In this document: in pieces, positions 35,923 to 49,481 of the stretch
Numbering within the stretch: the first letter of the stretch is position 1
Layout: each line of letters opens with the position of its first letter
DNA from: Leucaena leucocephala
Taxonomy: Eukaryota; Streptophyta; Magnoliopsida; Fabales; Fabaceae
Assembly: GCA_037074615.1 (NCBI GenBank)
Contig: CM073560.1
Location: forward strand, 5,029,501 to 5,093,500
Length of the DNA: 64,000 nt
Reading direction: 5' to 3'
Notes under the pieces: model-generated
Told to the model about the DNA's origin: nothing
Databases searched by the model: none
The model's input: the letters and a program-made list of their open reading frames with translations, nothing else
Made by a program: the position numbers and the translations under genes

Positions 35923-37269
35923 GTATTTAAACTTTTATGTAACTATTATTTAATATAACTCAAGCGTACATAAGTATCTTCTCTATTTTTCTTAAACCAT
36001 ATTTTGGAATTTAAACCGTGATCTCATTTTGAAGTCTTGTTATTTGAGTGTAGGGGTCTATAATAATGTATGGCGCTTTTAAACATGAATAAGTTCATTT
36101 TTTTATGGACAAACCTTTAATTCTTTAACTTTGCATAAGATTTAATTTTATTCCTTTACTTTTATAAAGTGTCTTTTTATCCCCATAACGTCAACAAAAG
36201 ATATTAACACTAAAATTTTAAATATTTGTAAAATATTTTCAAATTTTAATATATTAAGTTTAATTTATAGAAATAACAATGATTGAATAAAATGACTAAA
36301 GAGGCATTTTTACCTCCTTTATATTTCCCCGAATTTATATATTAAGGGAAAGTGTACATAGAGAGTGTGAGTGTGTGTGAGAGATATAATTGTATAAAAT
36401 GCAATGAAATACCTTCTCCTTTAATTTCACATAAGATTTTATTTTGACTCCTTAATTTCATAAAGTGTTTTTCAATCTTTTTACCATAATACTAAAATAA
36501 TATTTACATTAGAATTTTAAATGTTAATTTTTTTTACAGATACATACAGACATATTAAGTTTAACTTTTTTAAATAATAATGATTAACACAATAAATATC
36601 ATCTATGACTAACAGTATTTAGAGTTAGATAATTGAAAATATATTTTAATAAATATAAAGTTAGTCTAATTATATAAGACTCTATTAAATTTTTATGAAT
36701 TTTAAGTTTAATTTTTGAAGGAGACGTCTATGTTAGATGAGGCAATTATAAATACCTAGATTCATAATAGGATATAATAAATAATATAAAAAATATACTT
36801 TATAAAATGAAATGATTATATTGAAAACTTCTATGAGAAGCAAATTTATACTCAAACTTTCTTAAACCTCTGTTTTATTTAATCAAATTTCTTAAACCTC
36901 TTTTGGAATCCACGATTTATATTTTTTTTATAAACACATAGAATTGAGAAACTTAAGACCATCGTTGCCCCCGCCCCCCCAAAAAAAGAAAGATAATGTA
37001 CAGTGCCATATATGGTCCATTTAGACGGGAGGAGATGCATGCACGATCAAAACTTGAAATATTATTGTACCACCCAAAAAAAAAACCTTGAAATATTAAA
37101 GTCAAACTTTATTTTTTTTTGGAGGAAAGTCAAACTTTGATTATCATGCTTAATGCTTTTGCCTGCACCATCCATCATCAACCGTTCGAACTCAGCTCTT
37201 TTATATGCCATATATTAAGGTGGAAAAGATGAAATGGCGGACCCAAAAAAATTGTAGTTTATGGGGGCA

Positions 37270-37349
<80 letters not shown>

Positions 37350-37734
37350 TAACGTAGATTCTGCCATGAAAATATCACTTAATGGGGTGGGACTACTTAA
37401 CCTACATGAGATGAAATACATCAATTTCTGAAAGATGCTCAAAACGACATGTTCAATGTGTGCATGGTGTTAAAACTCAATCCGATCATTGATCGGTCAT
37501 ATCAATAAATTAGTGAAGTAGCTTTTTAGTGGATCTAATCAAAAGTTTTGATTATATTGATTAGGTTAAATTTTATATTTTCTCTCTTTGTTAAACTTAA
37601 AATGACATAATTTTAAATAAAAAAAAGCAATATGTCATATTTACTTTTTAATAATTTTGTTTTATTATATTATATATTATTTATATATGGACTTTTTATT
37701 CACTTATGGATTAATTTTTTTTATTTAAATATTA
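35923..37734. other. Intergenic with repeats
   Basis: Two related units at about 36113-36310 and 36415-36600 (both with CATAAGATTTxATTTTxxxTCCTT and ATATTAAGTTTAA) form a loose tandem. A compound microsatellite lies at 37270-37345. No gene is seen. Confidence 0.4.
37270..37345. repeat. (TA)n(TG)n(AG)n compound microsatellite
   Basis: Three perfect dinucleotide blocks in succession: TA to 37290, TG to about 37313, then AG to 37345. Confidence 0.93.
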
Positions 37735-38011
37735 CCTCCTGTCTTTAATAAAAAAGTTAGATAATTAATTTAGGTAGATTAAGGAAGTTAATTATGTTAG
37801 TTATTTGTAATAAATATGATTTAATTTTCTTAAAATATCATCTTTCATTATGACTATCTTTAAATGGAAACCCTTTAATATATCCAATTAATAATGATAA
37901 TTTAAAAAAAAAATTATAACATTCAAAGACAAAATATATTAATATCTTATATTTATGATCAAATTTAACATTCCAACTAATTTTTATATTAAAAATTGAA
38001 AGGAGTATTAC
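37735..38011. repeat. MITE-like repeat (family B type ends)
   Basis: Left end ACCTCCTGTCTTTAATAAAA, right end TTAAAAATTGAAAGGAGTAT. The ends are imperfect inverted repeats, and the bases TATTAC are found on both sides. The interior shares the 'taatttaggtagattaa' motif with 7280 and 8500. Confidence 0.55.
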
Positions 38012-39450
38012 TTTTGTTAAGATTATATATGAATATTTTAATCATGTTTAACCCTGATTCAACTACACTTAAATTATTAATTATTAAACTATTGTCTTGA
38101 CCAAATAAATAACGACCATGTTCAATTTTCAGTACGTTGATTCTATTCCGTGTGCAATGCTTTAATTAGACATGCGTTATGATATTCTTTGGACTCTCCT
38201 TTATTCTCAAATTCCAAACCAATGGAGAAGCATAAGCCAAAGAGAACCTTCTCAGTGAAGAATCAGCAAATACCAGGTGGTGGTTAAACACAAAAAATAG
38301 TGGGAAGTTCGTTGAAATACCTGAAAATCTGCAGTACGGAAACATGTTCTTATATAGTCTCAAGGAATAATGGAAAATCAATAATAATAATAATATCAGT
38401 GCGAGTTGGCTTTTAATTCCTGATAATATATAATAAATTACAACTCGGCATATTTTTTTAATAAATATATTTTTGAGGAAGAAGGACCACGTCATGAAGG
38501 GCATTGGCTCCCCTTATTGGCAACCAGCTGGCTTACTTTGGCTCTTACTTTGAGTAACAGCCACTGCATTATAAAATGTTTCTTCCTTGTTTTTTTTTTG
38601 GTTATATATAAATAATTAAATATTAATAACGGGTTACCTAAGGTTTGACTCAATCAAAAGGATTGAAATTAAACTCACGGGGGACAGCATGAAATTACTA
38701 AATAAATGGGATTGCCCAACTAGCTTTCACATTCCCTATTTTCTTTCTTTGCCTTCTGGCAGTGAAGAACTATCTAACCCTACCCTGCCCCTTTCCATTT
38801 ATTCACATTTACAAGTAATTGCAATGTTTGTCTTTTGAAAATTTAACTTTTCAATAGTAATGTTACGTTTTATAAGGTATATATATTTTTTTTTATTATT
38901 TAAAAGTAGAGAGAAAAAATATTATGATTTTATTTATAGGATGAAATTTTTTCCATATAAATGTATATTATAAACTTTATTATTATTATGTTAAATTTAA
39001 TATTATGGAATATTATGTATATTAAATAGAGATAAAGTTATAAAATTATTGAATTTTATAACATAACTAATGAGATTGAAGATTATTTTTAATCTATATA
39101 AAATATATTAAAAATAATTTATAAAAAAAAATATGTGAAAAGAGCTTTATCCGATTTGTGAATGTGTTTATCATAAGCAAATTTAAACAAGCCTATAGGC
39201 TCCTGAGCAGAAAGTTGGATTGATTATTAAATCAGATAAAGTAATAATTTAAGAGTAAGTGATTCAATTATGGTCCAATCAGAAATCAAATTATTCATAA
39301 TTAAAATATAAAATATTATTTATATATTAATCTATAAATAAATAAAATATTTTAGATTATATGTAATCCAATAAAATAAAATTATTAAAATATAAATTGA
39401 ATGAATTGCTATTTTTATTCTTTTTAACCCTGAATTAAATGCTTTCTATC
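38012..39450. other. Intergenic, no gene seen
   Basis: AT-rich. The minus-strand frame at 38166-38504 has hydrophobic patches but no recognisable family. Confidence 0.4.
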
Positions 39451-39453
39451 TAA

Positions 39454-39970
39454 GGGCCTGTTTGCTAAGATTGTAAACCATGGTTTTAAAAGAATTTTTG
39501 GCCCAAATTTTAGTTTGGGTAAATTTTAAAACAAACAGCCATATTTGTCCATAAGTGCTTTTGGACAAAACCATGGTTTAAAACTATGATTTTGAATAAA
39601 CTATTAAAACTAATTTTTTCAATAGTAAAAGCACTTATGGACTATCCAATTACTATTTTACCCCTACTTTTTCTTACACCCTCTTTCATCTCTCCTATTT
39701 TTTCTTACACCCTCTCTCTTCTCTCTTACTTTTTCTTACACCTTCTCTCCTTTCTCCTCTCTACCCTCTCTCCTCTCTCTTACTTTAAATCAAATCATAC
39801 CATTTTTAGTAATTTACCAATATAAAAAGTCATTTTAAAAATAACTATCCAAACACTTATTTATTCAAAACCACTTTTTTTCATAAACTCTTCCCTAAAA
39901 ATTTTTTTTATAAGCTGTCTATAAATTTTTTTTTATAAATTTTTTTTTAAAATCCTATCCAAACATACAC
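39454..39970 (+). mobile_element. Tourist-like MITE, copy 3 (517 bp, TAA flanks)
   Basis: Begins GGGCCTGTTTGCTAAG and ends TATCCAAACATACAC, with TAA on both sides (39451-39453 and 39971-39973). The terminal GGGCCTGTTTG and TAA duplication fit the PIF/Harbinger superfamily. Internal landmarks shared with copies 1, 2 and 4 are 'gactatccaattactattt', ACCCCTACTTTTTCTTACAC and a long CT-rich tract. Non-coding; the ORF at 39586-39825 is the translated CT tract. Confidence 0.75.
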
Positions 39971-39973
39971 TAA

Positions 39974-42900
39974 ATATGAAAGACAATTACTAAAACCCAG
40001 CTTGATTGATCCGTCTAATCAGCCACATTGGTTAGTTGATCCCGTGTCGCCTATTCTTTTGATTCAGGTGATTGATTAGACCAAATCACCGACTAGCCAG
40101 TCTGATCTAAGGCGTGATGGTCAGTGAGAAACACTTTTTGCCACAATTACCGCATATCCCTTGTATGTGCGGTCACATGTGGTTTTTCCTGCTTTTATTA
40201 GTAGGAAAAATACTAAACAAACGGGACTCCACAACCAACTTCCATCCTCCAAGATTTTCTTTCCTTGACTTCTGGTTCTGGCCTTTCAATTTGAGAGATC
40301 TATGATTGAAATAGCAGATTTGCCTGCTCTTCTTGCAAATTCAATTTACTCATATTCACAAGCCTCCAAAGTGCAAACAAACATTTATCCCTGTACTAAA
40401 TATTAGTCATCTAAAATAGTTTATTAATTTAAATTAATTAATTAATTATAATTAAATTTAAATTTTTTAATATAAATTTATATTATATATTTTTTATATT
40501 AGTTATAATTAATTAATTTATATAATTTATTTAATCTATTAAAATTAGTTAATTAATTTTTATATTAATGATTGGAGAGTGTATCATACCATTTGTTATT
40601 ATTTTTATAACTTATACTCTCATACTCTTAAATATATAAGTTAATTAAATAGTTTATTTTATTTTTAAATATAAAATTATGATCCACTTTATTTTTTAAA
40701 CAAAGTATAATTTTTTTTAAACTATCTATATTACATGTACATATATAAAGTAATCATTTGATTCTAAATGATCCGTAAGTTTAACAACATATCAATTTTA
40801 GAGTAAAACTATAGTTACTTTCTCTGTATATTTAAGGAATCAACCTTTTGTTGTCATTCTGGTAACTTAATTAGTTTACTAGTTAATTACGTAATTCATT
40901 AGAAAATTCCAGTAAAAAAATAACAGCTAAAACTTACTTTAAAAATAGTAAAATCCTATAAAAGTAAATTTTTAATAGTATCTGTTTTAAATGATCACTT
41001 TTACTTTTTTAAATTTTAGTTTGAACACCCCAAATTTTATTAGGGCGTATTTAGCAATGATAATAAATTTTAAAATATTATTAAAATATTATAAAAAAAT
41101 CATATTATTACTTTAAAAAATGCAATCAGTAATCATAAAAGTATAAACACAAATTTATATTTCCCATGCAGTAAAAGAAAAATACAAATGTATATCCTAC
41201 AATTTTATAAAGTTTAATTTAAAAATCTTTATTTATTTTCAGTATTTTATATTTAATTTTTTCTTTACAAATCGTAGAAGGAATAGGCATTGAGCATGTT
41301 CTTGTGCACCAATTTTCTACCACGGCACATGCTGTAAAACATCCTACGTGGACTTGACTTATATTTTTAATCATAAAAAATTATTTTAATAATTAAACAC
41401 TTTCGCTTTCAAAGTTATAAAAATGCTCAACGGTTGAACATCCAACTGTATTGACAAGATTACTTTCCTAATTGTCTTCATTATGCTTTGTCTTTTTTCA
41501 CAAAGCCTTTTAATTTGATTTGAAGAATACCAATTTCATAGGTTTCAATTTTTTCCATTTCCATTAACCAAAATAAATTCATTACTTACATTGTCACTTT
41601 CATTATTAACGCAATTCTGCACCACAAAAAATCATAATCCTACTAAAGTTAATTATAAATTATCAATATAGTAATTATCTTCTAAATTAAATATTCTTTG
41701 AAGCAACAAAATCATTAAATTAAAATAAAAGGAACAATTCATGATTTATTCTTGAATGAGATATCTCCATTCCATTTTTAATATTACTTAATTATTCTAT
41801 TGGCTTTATAAAAGAAAAAAAAGTTCAAAATGGGAGGGCTTGAATGCCTTTTTAAGACTAACCCGGATCAGATTGTTTAATTTGCACTTTACGAACTTTC
41901 TCCCTTGAAAAACCTTCATGATATCATTCATTGATATATATGAAATCAAATATTCACTTTCCATACCTATTTTCTTTGAGTTCAACTGACAAAAATATAA
42001 TACATACAATTATTTATATCATGTTCGATCCTTAAAAAATATTATTTTATTATAATTCCAGTCGTAATATTTGAGCAGACATATTAACTATTGGGTGTTT
42101 AAGTTTACCTTTGAGGATAATTAATAGTTCGCCTTGCTTCGTTTAGATCGTGAGTGAGCTTAACCTCTTTTTAAAAAATTTTATATAAAAAAAAAAGTTC
42201 ACTTTCCATCAAATGATTTCATTTATTAAATGATAAGTGATAAATTCCATATACCTCAAAAATGTAAATTATATTGCTAATAAATATTGATATGAATGAT
42301 TAGAATGAAATATATTCAAATCTCCGTTTTGAAGGAGAGGATTTGAATAATTTATAAACAAATTTTTTTTCGTTAGATGTAAGAATTTGAATAATTTATA
42401 AATATTTTTTTTATTAAATTTCTCCTATTAAAAGTAATATTCTAAATATTATAACTCTCTTCACGGGACATGTTTTTTAAATTTTGAGGTATAATTTAGT
42501 AAGTTTTTGAAATTTAGCTCATCTAATTTTTTTATTGATAAAAATTAAATTATATATAATTTTTCTTAAATTTATTAATTATTAAAATTATGAAATTAGG
42601 AACTATTTCTCTTGAAAAAAATAGATTACTCCAATTTTTGTTATTGAGTCTTGTTGGAACAAAAGAATTGGTAAAGTAGGTGAGAATAAAAAATACATAA
42701 TGAAAAAATTGAAGAAAAAACTAAAAAGTGTTTAAAATAAAAGGAACCGTCGATATAGACCAAGGACCAAACAGACAAACGGAATGAACGAATCCAAAAC
42801 GACCACTGTAACAGCGTATGAAACGCGGCTCGCCTTCGCGTGGGTCCCATGTCACTCATCTCATCTCCGGATAATTAAAAAAACAGAAAACAAAAAAAGA

Positions 42901-43106
42901 AAAGAAAAGAAAAAAAATGCTTGAAAGGTGTGAAACGCTCTCTTTCTGTCGCTGCCTCCCTTCTCTCTCACTATCTTCTCCAATTCCATTTCTCCTCTCC
43001 CTCTCTCTCTCAAGGTTTCAGTTTCTCATAGGGTGAAAGAGACGCAGCTTCAGCCAGTAATCGCGGCTTAAATTTTCATTTTTTGATTTCGGATTCTTTT
43101 TGTGCA
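39974..43106. other. Intergenic and PERK1 promoter
   Basis: Mostly AT-rich DNA without genes. About 40395-40600 repeats the 'taattaattta' family B interior. The last 250 bp (42860-43106), GC-richer with a CT-rich leader (CTCTCTCACTATCTTCTCC), is the probable 5' UTR and core promoter of PERK1. Confidence 0.45.
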
Positions 43107-45957
43107 ATGTCAGCGACGCCTTCCCCCGGAGCTGCTCCAGCGCCCACGTCGCCGCCGGCTCCGGCGACTAACAATACTTCTCCTCCGCCCAGCCCTTCTG
43201 CTCCTCCACCGTCCACCCCGGCCTCACCGCCGCCAGCTACACCCTCTGCTCCACCGCCGGCGACTCCTTCGGCTCCTCCTCCAGCCCCAGCTACACCTTC
43301 TCTGAGCCCTCCTTCTACTTCCCCTCCATCCCCTCCATCCCCCCCATCAACCTCAACACCACCAGAATCTTCAGCGTCGCCTCCTCCACCGTCCAGTACC
43401 AACACTCCGCCGAGTCCTCCGAGTCGCAGCTCGCCGACTCCTCCGTCGAGCTCAACTTCGCCTTCGACTCCAAATCGAAGTCCGCCGCCACCGTCTTCAA
43501 AATCGTCGCCGTCTCCATCTTCGTCATCGTCCTCATCGAATAATATATCGACTGGGGTTGTTGTCGCCATTGCCGTCGGGGCTGTGGCGGTTCTTCTTGT
43601 GCTGAGTATTCTCTGCATTTGCTGTAGGAAGAAAAAGAGAAGACGTGATGAGGAATACTATGTGCCGCCGCCGGTACCGCCTCAGGGACCCAAAGGTGAG
43701 ACCTTTTCATTAATTATATATAATATATATAATTGAATCCATTTTCTTCCTGATTCAGTTCGAATTAGGCAGGAATTAGAATTCCTCGGCTACAGCTATT
43801 TCTTTGTAGTCACGCGCTTTGGCCAGTTTCAAAACTGACTTTCGCGCTGTTTTTCTCTTGTGGGATCTGATGATACCCCATAAATTAACAGTCAGGGTCA
43901 GAGGATTTAAATCGAGTCTTTTGTCCTCTAATGCATCCGTAGATTTTAACACTTCGATGGGTTCGGATCATCGAACTTTCAAGTTTCAAGATTAAAGTTT
44001 TAGTTTGTACTTATTCATGATACATCTTAGAGCTATCTAAAGCTAGCTATATATGTTTCTGTGCGCATTGATTTAGTTGGGTTTATTATCAGAAAGCAAA
44101 TAATTGTTATTATGATCAAATGGCTTCTGTTTTCATCCTGCTTTCTTTAGGTTTTTGCCTGATAATGTTCTAAGATGACGATGATGTTCATGACTGATTT
44201 CATACTAATTTTTTCACTATTGCCAGTTGATCTATATGGTGGCCCACAGCGTCAATGGCAACACAATGCTCCCCCTCCTTCAGATCATGTAGTATCTGTA
44301 ATGCCAAAGCCATCGCCCCCACCGCCACCAGTTGCATCAAGGCCTGCCCACTTACCTGTTTATGCTCCTCAACCTCCACCGCCACCACCACCTTTCATAA
44401 GCAGCAGCGGTGGGTCTGGGTCTAACTATTCAGGCGGTGAAACCATTCTTCCCCCGCCATCTCCAGGCTTTGCACTGGGTTTCTCAAAGAGTACATTTAC
44501 ATATGAGGAGCTGGCCCGGGCAACAGATGGCTTCTCAGATGCCAACCTCCTTGGACAAGGTGGATTTGGTTATGTGCACAGAGGCATTCTTCCGAATGGA
44601 AAGGAAGTGGCTGTGAAGCAGCTTAAGGCTGGAAGTGGGCAGGGGGAGCGTGAGTTTCAAGCTGAAGTCGAGATCATTAGTCGGGTTCATCACAAGCATC
44701 TTGTTTCTTTGGTCGGATATTGCATTACTGGGACACAGAGGTTGCTTGTTTATGAATTTGTTCCCAACAATACATTGGAGTTTCACTTGCATGGTACATC
44801 TCATTTCTCTGTGTGTGGGAAAAACCAGTTTTAGGCTAAAATTGAGCTGCAAGTGCGTCTGTTTTGTGGCATAGTGACTTTAGCAGCAGGTATCTGATGG
44901 GTGTTTGAACTGCAGGAAAAGGAAGGCCTACCATGGACTGGCCCACAAGACTAAAAATTGCTTTAGGATCAGCAAAAGGATTAGCGTATCTTCATGAGGA
45001 CTGTATGTGCTATGCATTTGACTTTAATTTATCAGCAGAAACTGAATCATCTCAATTTTAATGTTAATTGCAATATCTGTGTGTACAGGTCATCCTAAGA
45101 TCATCCACCGTGATATCAAAGCCGCTAACATACTCCTGGATTTTAAGTTTGAAGCAAAGGTATGTTTGTCATTTTTCTTGCTAGCATCCTAAATTTCATC
45201 ACTGGGGCTTATGTGTTCTACTGTGGCATGTTGTTTTATATGGGCAGGTGGCAGATTTTGGACTTGCAAAGTTTACATCTGATGTTAATACTCATGTTTC
45301 CACTCGGGTGATGGGGACATTTGGGTAAGACAACGTCTTTCTATCTTCCCAAGAACCTCAAAATGGGAAAAAGAGATAAAGTTGCTGTTTGCTTGTACCT
45401 GTTGTTTGGCATTGTTTCAAGCTCACATTAATTGCTGCTTGCAGTTACCTGGCTCCAGAATATGCTTCTAGTGGGAAACTCACAGACAAATCAGATGTTT
45501 TCTCCTTTGGAGTCATGCTTCTGGAATTAATTACTGGACGCCGACCAGTTGATTCAAATCATACATTTATAGAGGATAGTTTGGTAGACTGGGTAAGCTA
45601 GAGTACAGCTTCTATTTTCTGGGCCTAAATTTAAATTTGCAATCATAAACTCATAGGCAACAAGAAAGGTTTTTTCCTGTTCTTTTCTTTATCTGAGGAC
45701 CATATAGTATCCTTAAACTGTAACTTTGTCATGCAGGCAAGGCCTACGCTCACTCGTGCATTGGAAGATGAAAATTTTGATTCAGTGGTTGATCCAAGAC
45801 TCCAACATGAATATGACCCCAATGAGATGGCTCGTATGGTGGCTTGCGCTGCAGCTTGCATACGGCATTCAGCAAAGCGCAGGCCAAGGATGAGCCAGGT
45901 AATTTGACCAAGTGTTTTTTTTGGTCCTTTTTCATGTGTGGTATGCCAATCCAATTT

Positions 45958-46005
<48 letters not shown>

Positions 46006-46475
46006 AACTTCGAGGGGGAAAGCAAGCTGTGTTTTTTCTTTAGGCAGTAATTTGTCATTTATCATCCTACCTTCAAACTCTATCGTTTGTTCATATTACT
46101 GTCTGTTACATGTAAGAATTCTTCTTGGGTATTAACACGAAAATATCACAGGTTGTTCGTGCTCTAGAAGGAGATGTGTCTCTAGCAGACCTTAATGAAG
46201 GAATTAAGCCTGGCCATAGCTCTGTCTACAGTTCTCATGGAAGTTCAGATTATGACACAGTTCAATACAGGGAGGATATGAAAAAGTTCAGAAAAATGGC
46301 ATTTGGAGGAGGAACGAATGAGTATGGTGCCAGTAGCGAATACAGCGGACCGCCAACGAGTGAGTACGGCTTGTACCCTTCGGGCTCAAGCAGTGAAGGC
46401 CAGAGTCGCCAGACCACAAGGGAAATGGAAATGAGAAAGATGAAGAACAGCCAAGGTTTCAGCGGAAGTTCATAA
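43107..46475 (+). CDS. PERK1: Proline-rich extensin-like receptor kinase PERK1
   Basis: Plasma-membrane receptor-like Ser/Thr kinase with a cell-wall-facing proline-rich ectodomain, linked in other plants to wound and wall sensing. Eight exons: 43107-43695, 44227-44793, 44916-45002, 45089-45159, 45248-45324, 45445-45592, 45737-45898 and 46152-46475, total 674 residues. Residues 1-145 are Pro/Ser-rich, without a classical signal peptide, as usual for PERKs. A single membrane span (GVVVAIAVGAVAVLLVLSI, about 150-172) is followed by KKKRRR. The kinase has the GQGGFG loop at about 306-311, the ATP-anchoring Lys at 327 (VAVKQLK), HRDIKAAN with the catalytic Asp at about 423, ADFGLAK and the GTFGYLAPEYASSGKLT activation segment, so it looks active. 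The tail ending YGLYPSGSSSEG...REMEMRKMK matches Arabidopsis PERK1 more closely than PERK3-7. A TA microsatellite sits in intron 7. Confidence 0.95.
45960..46001. repeat. (TA)n microsatellite in PERK1 intron 7
   Basis: About 20 uninterrupted AT units. Confidence 0.95.
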
Positions 46476-47739
46476 CGACTTATTCCATCTAACTTGTATA
46501 AATCTATACCTGTCAGTCTCACTTTGGTTGCTTTGACTGACATTTCTGAGTGAGTTAACTTGTTATTTTTTTTTTAATTGTATCTACAAGGGTTTTAATT
46601 ATAAAAACAAATAAAACACAGGTTCCATTCTTTCATTTGTTTTTTTGGCTGGTTGCTGTTCATCTGTCATTTTGCTGGTTGTTGGAATTGTGGGTAGGGT
46701 TGGTGTTGTTAGCCCGTTGATTTCAAACTTGTCATATGGAGTAAGTTTCCTAGATCTTGTCAATCTCAAACAAACTGTAACATCGTTTCCCCTTTCGATT
46801 TGTAAGAAAAACATTGATTTCACCTCTGGCCAGAAACAAGTTGCATCTTCATTCAATCCTCAAAAGTGACAATTTGAAAATAGCTAATTTATTTCCTGCA
46901 AATGCTTCAGGTAAGGTTTCTACTATGTGATAATAGCCCCTTCGTGTATCCGGTAAGATTGGGTACATTTGTCCCTTTCCATACCTCAATTGGTGGGAGG
47001 TTTGGGCACCGGACCATCCATGCTTCCAGGTGTATAGATATTTGACTCATGACCTCATTCCTCCATGTGACTTTGTGCCCCCCATGGATGCTAAATTTTG
47101 AAAACAGTTTATCCATTCGTGGGGATAAGGATGTATATATCTCCCTCTTCAAAAACCATAGTTTGTGCATTGGGTTTCCCCATAAATGTTTGATTTGAGG
47201 TTTCATTCCTTCACGTGAGTTTGTACCTCCCTTGGATGCTAAAATCTAGTAAATGAAGAGGGAGTCATGGCTTTTTCAGAGGGACAGAGATACTAGCTAT
47301 TTTGAGTCACATGTACAGAATAATTTGTAAAGGGACAAATGTGCCACCATATTACAGGCATGTGCACATGCCCTTCTGCTTAAAGGAAGTAGAAAGTGGA
47401 CCTAAAGTTGGTGAACACTAAACTACCAAATGCTTCTACCTGTAAAGTAGGTTGGCATGCACATGGCTGTGGTGTGGTCACGCTATGAAAATGCTTAGTA
47501 TACATGCACACAACCACATAAATAAAATTGAAGTTTAAAAGTAGAATTCAATGGATGTTATGGGGGAAAACATAGAAGCAAAACAACTACTCAAGGCTGA
47601 AGAGATAATCTCATATCCTATTCTTGCTTGGCACATAAATACTTCATTGATTGTAGGCATGATGTATATTTAAATATATGAGGTGCATAGTTCTCCGGGT
47701 TAGCCTATTTTGTCCCTTTTCTTATATGGCTTTTGTACT
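46476..47739. other. PERK1 3' flank and intergenic DNA
   Basis: Includes the PERK1 3' UTR. The opposite frames at 46599-46869 are unconvincing. About 46910-47330 contains partly repeated phrases (CATGTGACTTTGTGCCCCCC and CACGTGAGTTTGTACCTCCC, each followed by TTGGATGCTAAA or ATGGATGCTAAA), an internal duplication of unknown origin. Confidence 0.45.
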
Positions 47740-47995
47740 ACTCCCTCTACTCCATTTTAAAGACCTTTTTAACTAATTAACATATAGTAATACAAATAGT
47801 GATTTCTATTATTATCCTCATTAACTATACTAAACTCTAATATCATATTAATTTTTACCCTCTTTCACTAACATTAAATATGGGCATACATAGAAAAAAT
47901 ATTTAATACTCATTGAAACTATTAAAACGTCTTATACAAAAAAAACTAAAAATATCTTTTAGAAAACTTCTAATAAAATGGACCAAAGAGTATAA
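47740..47995. repeat. MITE-like repeat with ACTCCCTC ends
   Basis: Left end ACTCCCTCTACTCCATTTTA, right end AATAAAATGGACCAAAGAGT. The CCATTTTA/TAAAATGG parts are inverted repeats. The interior is AT-rich and non-coding. Confidence 0.6.
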
Positions 47996-48308
47996 CCTTG
48001 TGTATTCAAATAAAAAAAAGATGAGGACCAAAAGGGAAAAAGATTCTACGTGCTTTCCTTATTTTCTAAGTCATCAAGTATTCAATGAGTATTACTGTAA
48101 TTGAGCTGGGCCTTGGAATCCCTTGAAAATTCAAAGTTCCACTTTTAGAATGTTTGATGTACGAAATTTAACAACACTATGTAGTGATTTGGGCCTGATG
48201 GGTTTATTACATCCTATGCCTAGCAGAACTTGGGCCTTTTGACACCTATTTGAAATTATTCATTCAAAATACCGGCCTTATTCATCCTAATTTTTATTTG
48301 ATGCTACG

Positions 48309-48932
48309 TAGAGGTGGTAATTTGGGTTGGGCCTGCGGGCCCAACCCACCAACCCGCCAAAAAATGGCAGATTGGGTTGCAAAAATTACAACCCACTTAG
48401 GTGCGGGTCTTTTTGACCCGCACCCGCCAAGCCCGCACCCGCGGCGGGCTAACCCGCCGGGTTGGCGGGTTGGCCGCTTTTTTTTTTGCTTTTTTTTATT
48501 ATACATATTATATATTTATACTTTAATAATTTGAGGGTCTTAACTAAACAAGAGATATTACACTTAATTTATATTAACTTTATCTCATTTAGTTATTTTT
48601 TTCTTTATATATATTTATTTTATTTTATTATTATTTTCTTTGTGATATATTTATCTATGGATAGTGGTAAAATTGACTAAATAAATATTTTGACAACTTA
48701 AGACATGATTTGAATCTAATTAATATTGATATATGTAATTTTTTTTAAAAAAAAAAAGTTGAAAAAAATAAAAAAAATTACATATAAAAAATTAAAAAAA
48801 AAAAGATGGCGGGCTCGAGTTGGTCTTATACCAACCCGCCTGGAGGCGGGCCTAAAAAGACCGGCCCGCCTCCAGCCCAACCCGCCGCGGGCTAACCCGT
48901 ATTCGACGGGTTAGCCCGCATTATCAGCCCTA
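48309..48932. mobile_element. Non-autonomous hAT element (624 bp)
   Basis: Ends TAGAGGTGGTAATTTGGG and the inverse of TAGGGCTGATAATGCGGG are imperfect terminal inverted repeats. An 8 bp target duplication, ATGCTACG at 48301-48308 and ATGCTACA at 48933-48940, differs at one base. As in the element at 33731, each end carries dense GC-rich repeats (here AACCCGCC and GGCGGGTTGG types) around an AT-rich core. There is no transposase frame. Confidence 0.82.
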
Positions 48933-48940
48933 ATGCTACA

Positions 48941-49438
48941 CAAGAACTCAAACCTAATATATTAACGAGATCTAGTAAAAAAAATAATCTCTCACAATAT
49001 AATAAACTAAAATTTAAATATCAATTAAAAGAAATATTTATATTTAATAGGTAATAGTATCTCGAATATTATTATTAATAGTTGGAGGATATCTATACTT
49101 AAAAAAATATTTTATTATAATTTTTACAAAAATATAATGTAATTTTTTTTATCAGATTGAGTTAAGAAATAAAAACTCAATTCTTGTGTTGTTGGGATTA
49201 CTATAAAGTCTTAAAAAAATTAATTATCTAAAAATTTAATAACAATTAAAAAATATATAATAATAAATTTTATTATAAAAATAATATATTTATGTTACTT
49301 ATTTATTATTAATAATTATAAAAAGATAGCTTTATTAAAAAGTAAAATCATTACAATCATAAGAGATTGAGAGAGTATGGGTTGAGAATTCAACAAAAAC
49401 TATCTAGAACAAAGAGAAAACTGAAAAAGTACTGAAAA

Positions 49439-49481
<43 letters not shown>

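Noticed and set aside
43076..43710. Minus-strand Gly-rich frames across PERK1 exon 1
   Set aside because: They are the reverse of the Pro-rich repeats; the plus frame continues through spliced kinase exons.
45643..46135. Frames containing repeated Tyr-Ile
   Set aside because: Translations of a TA microsatellite within PERK1 intron 7.
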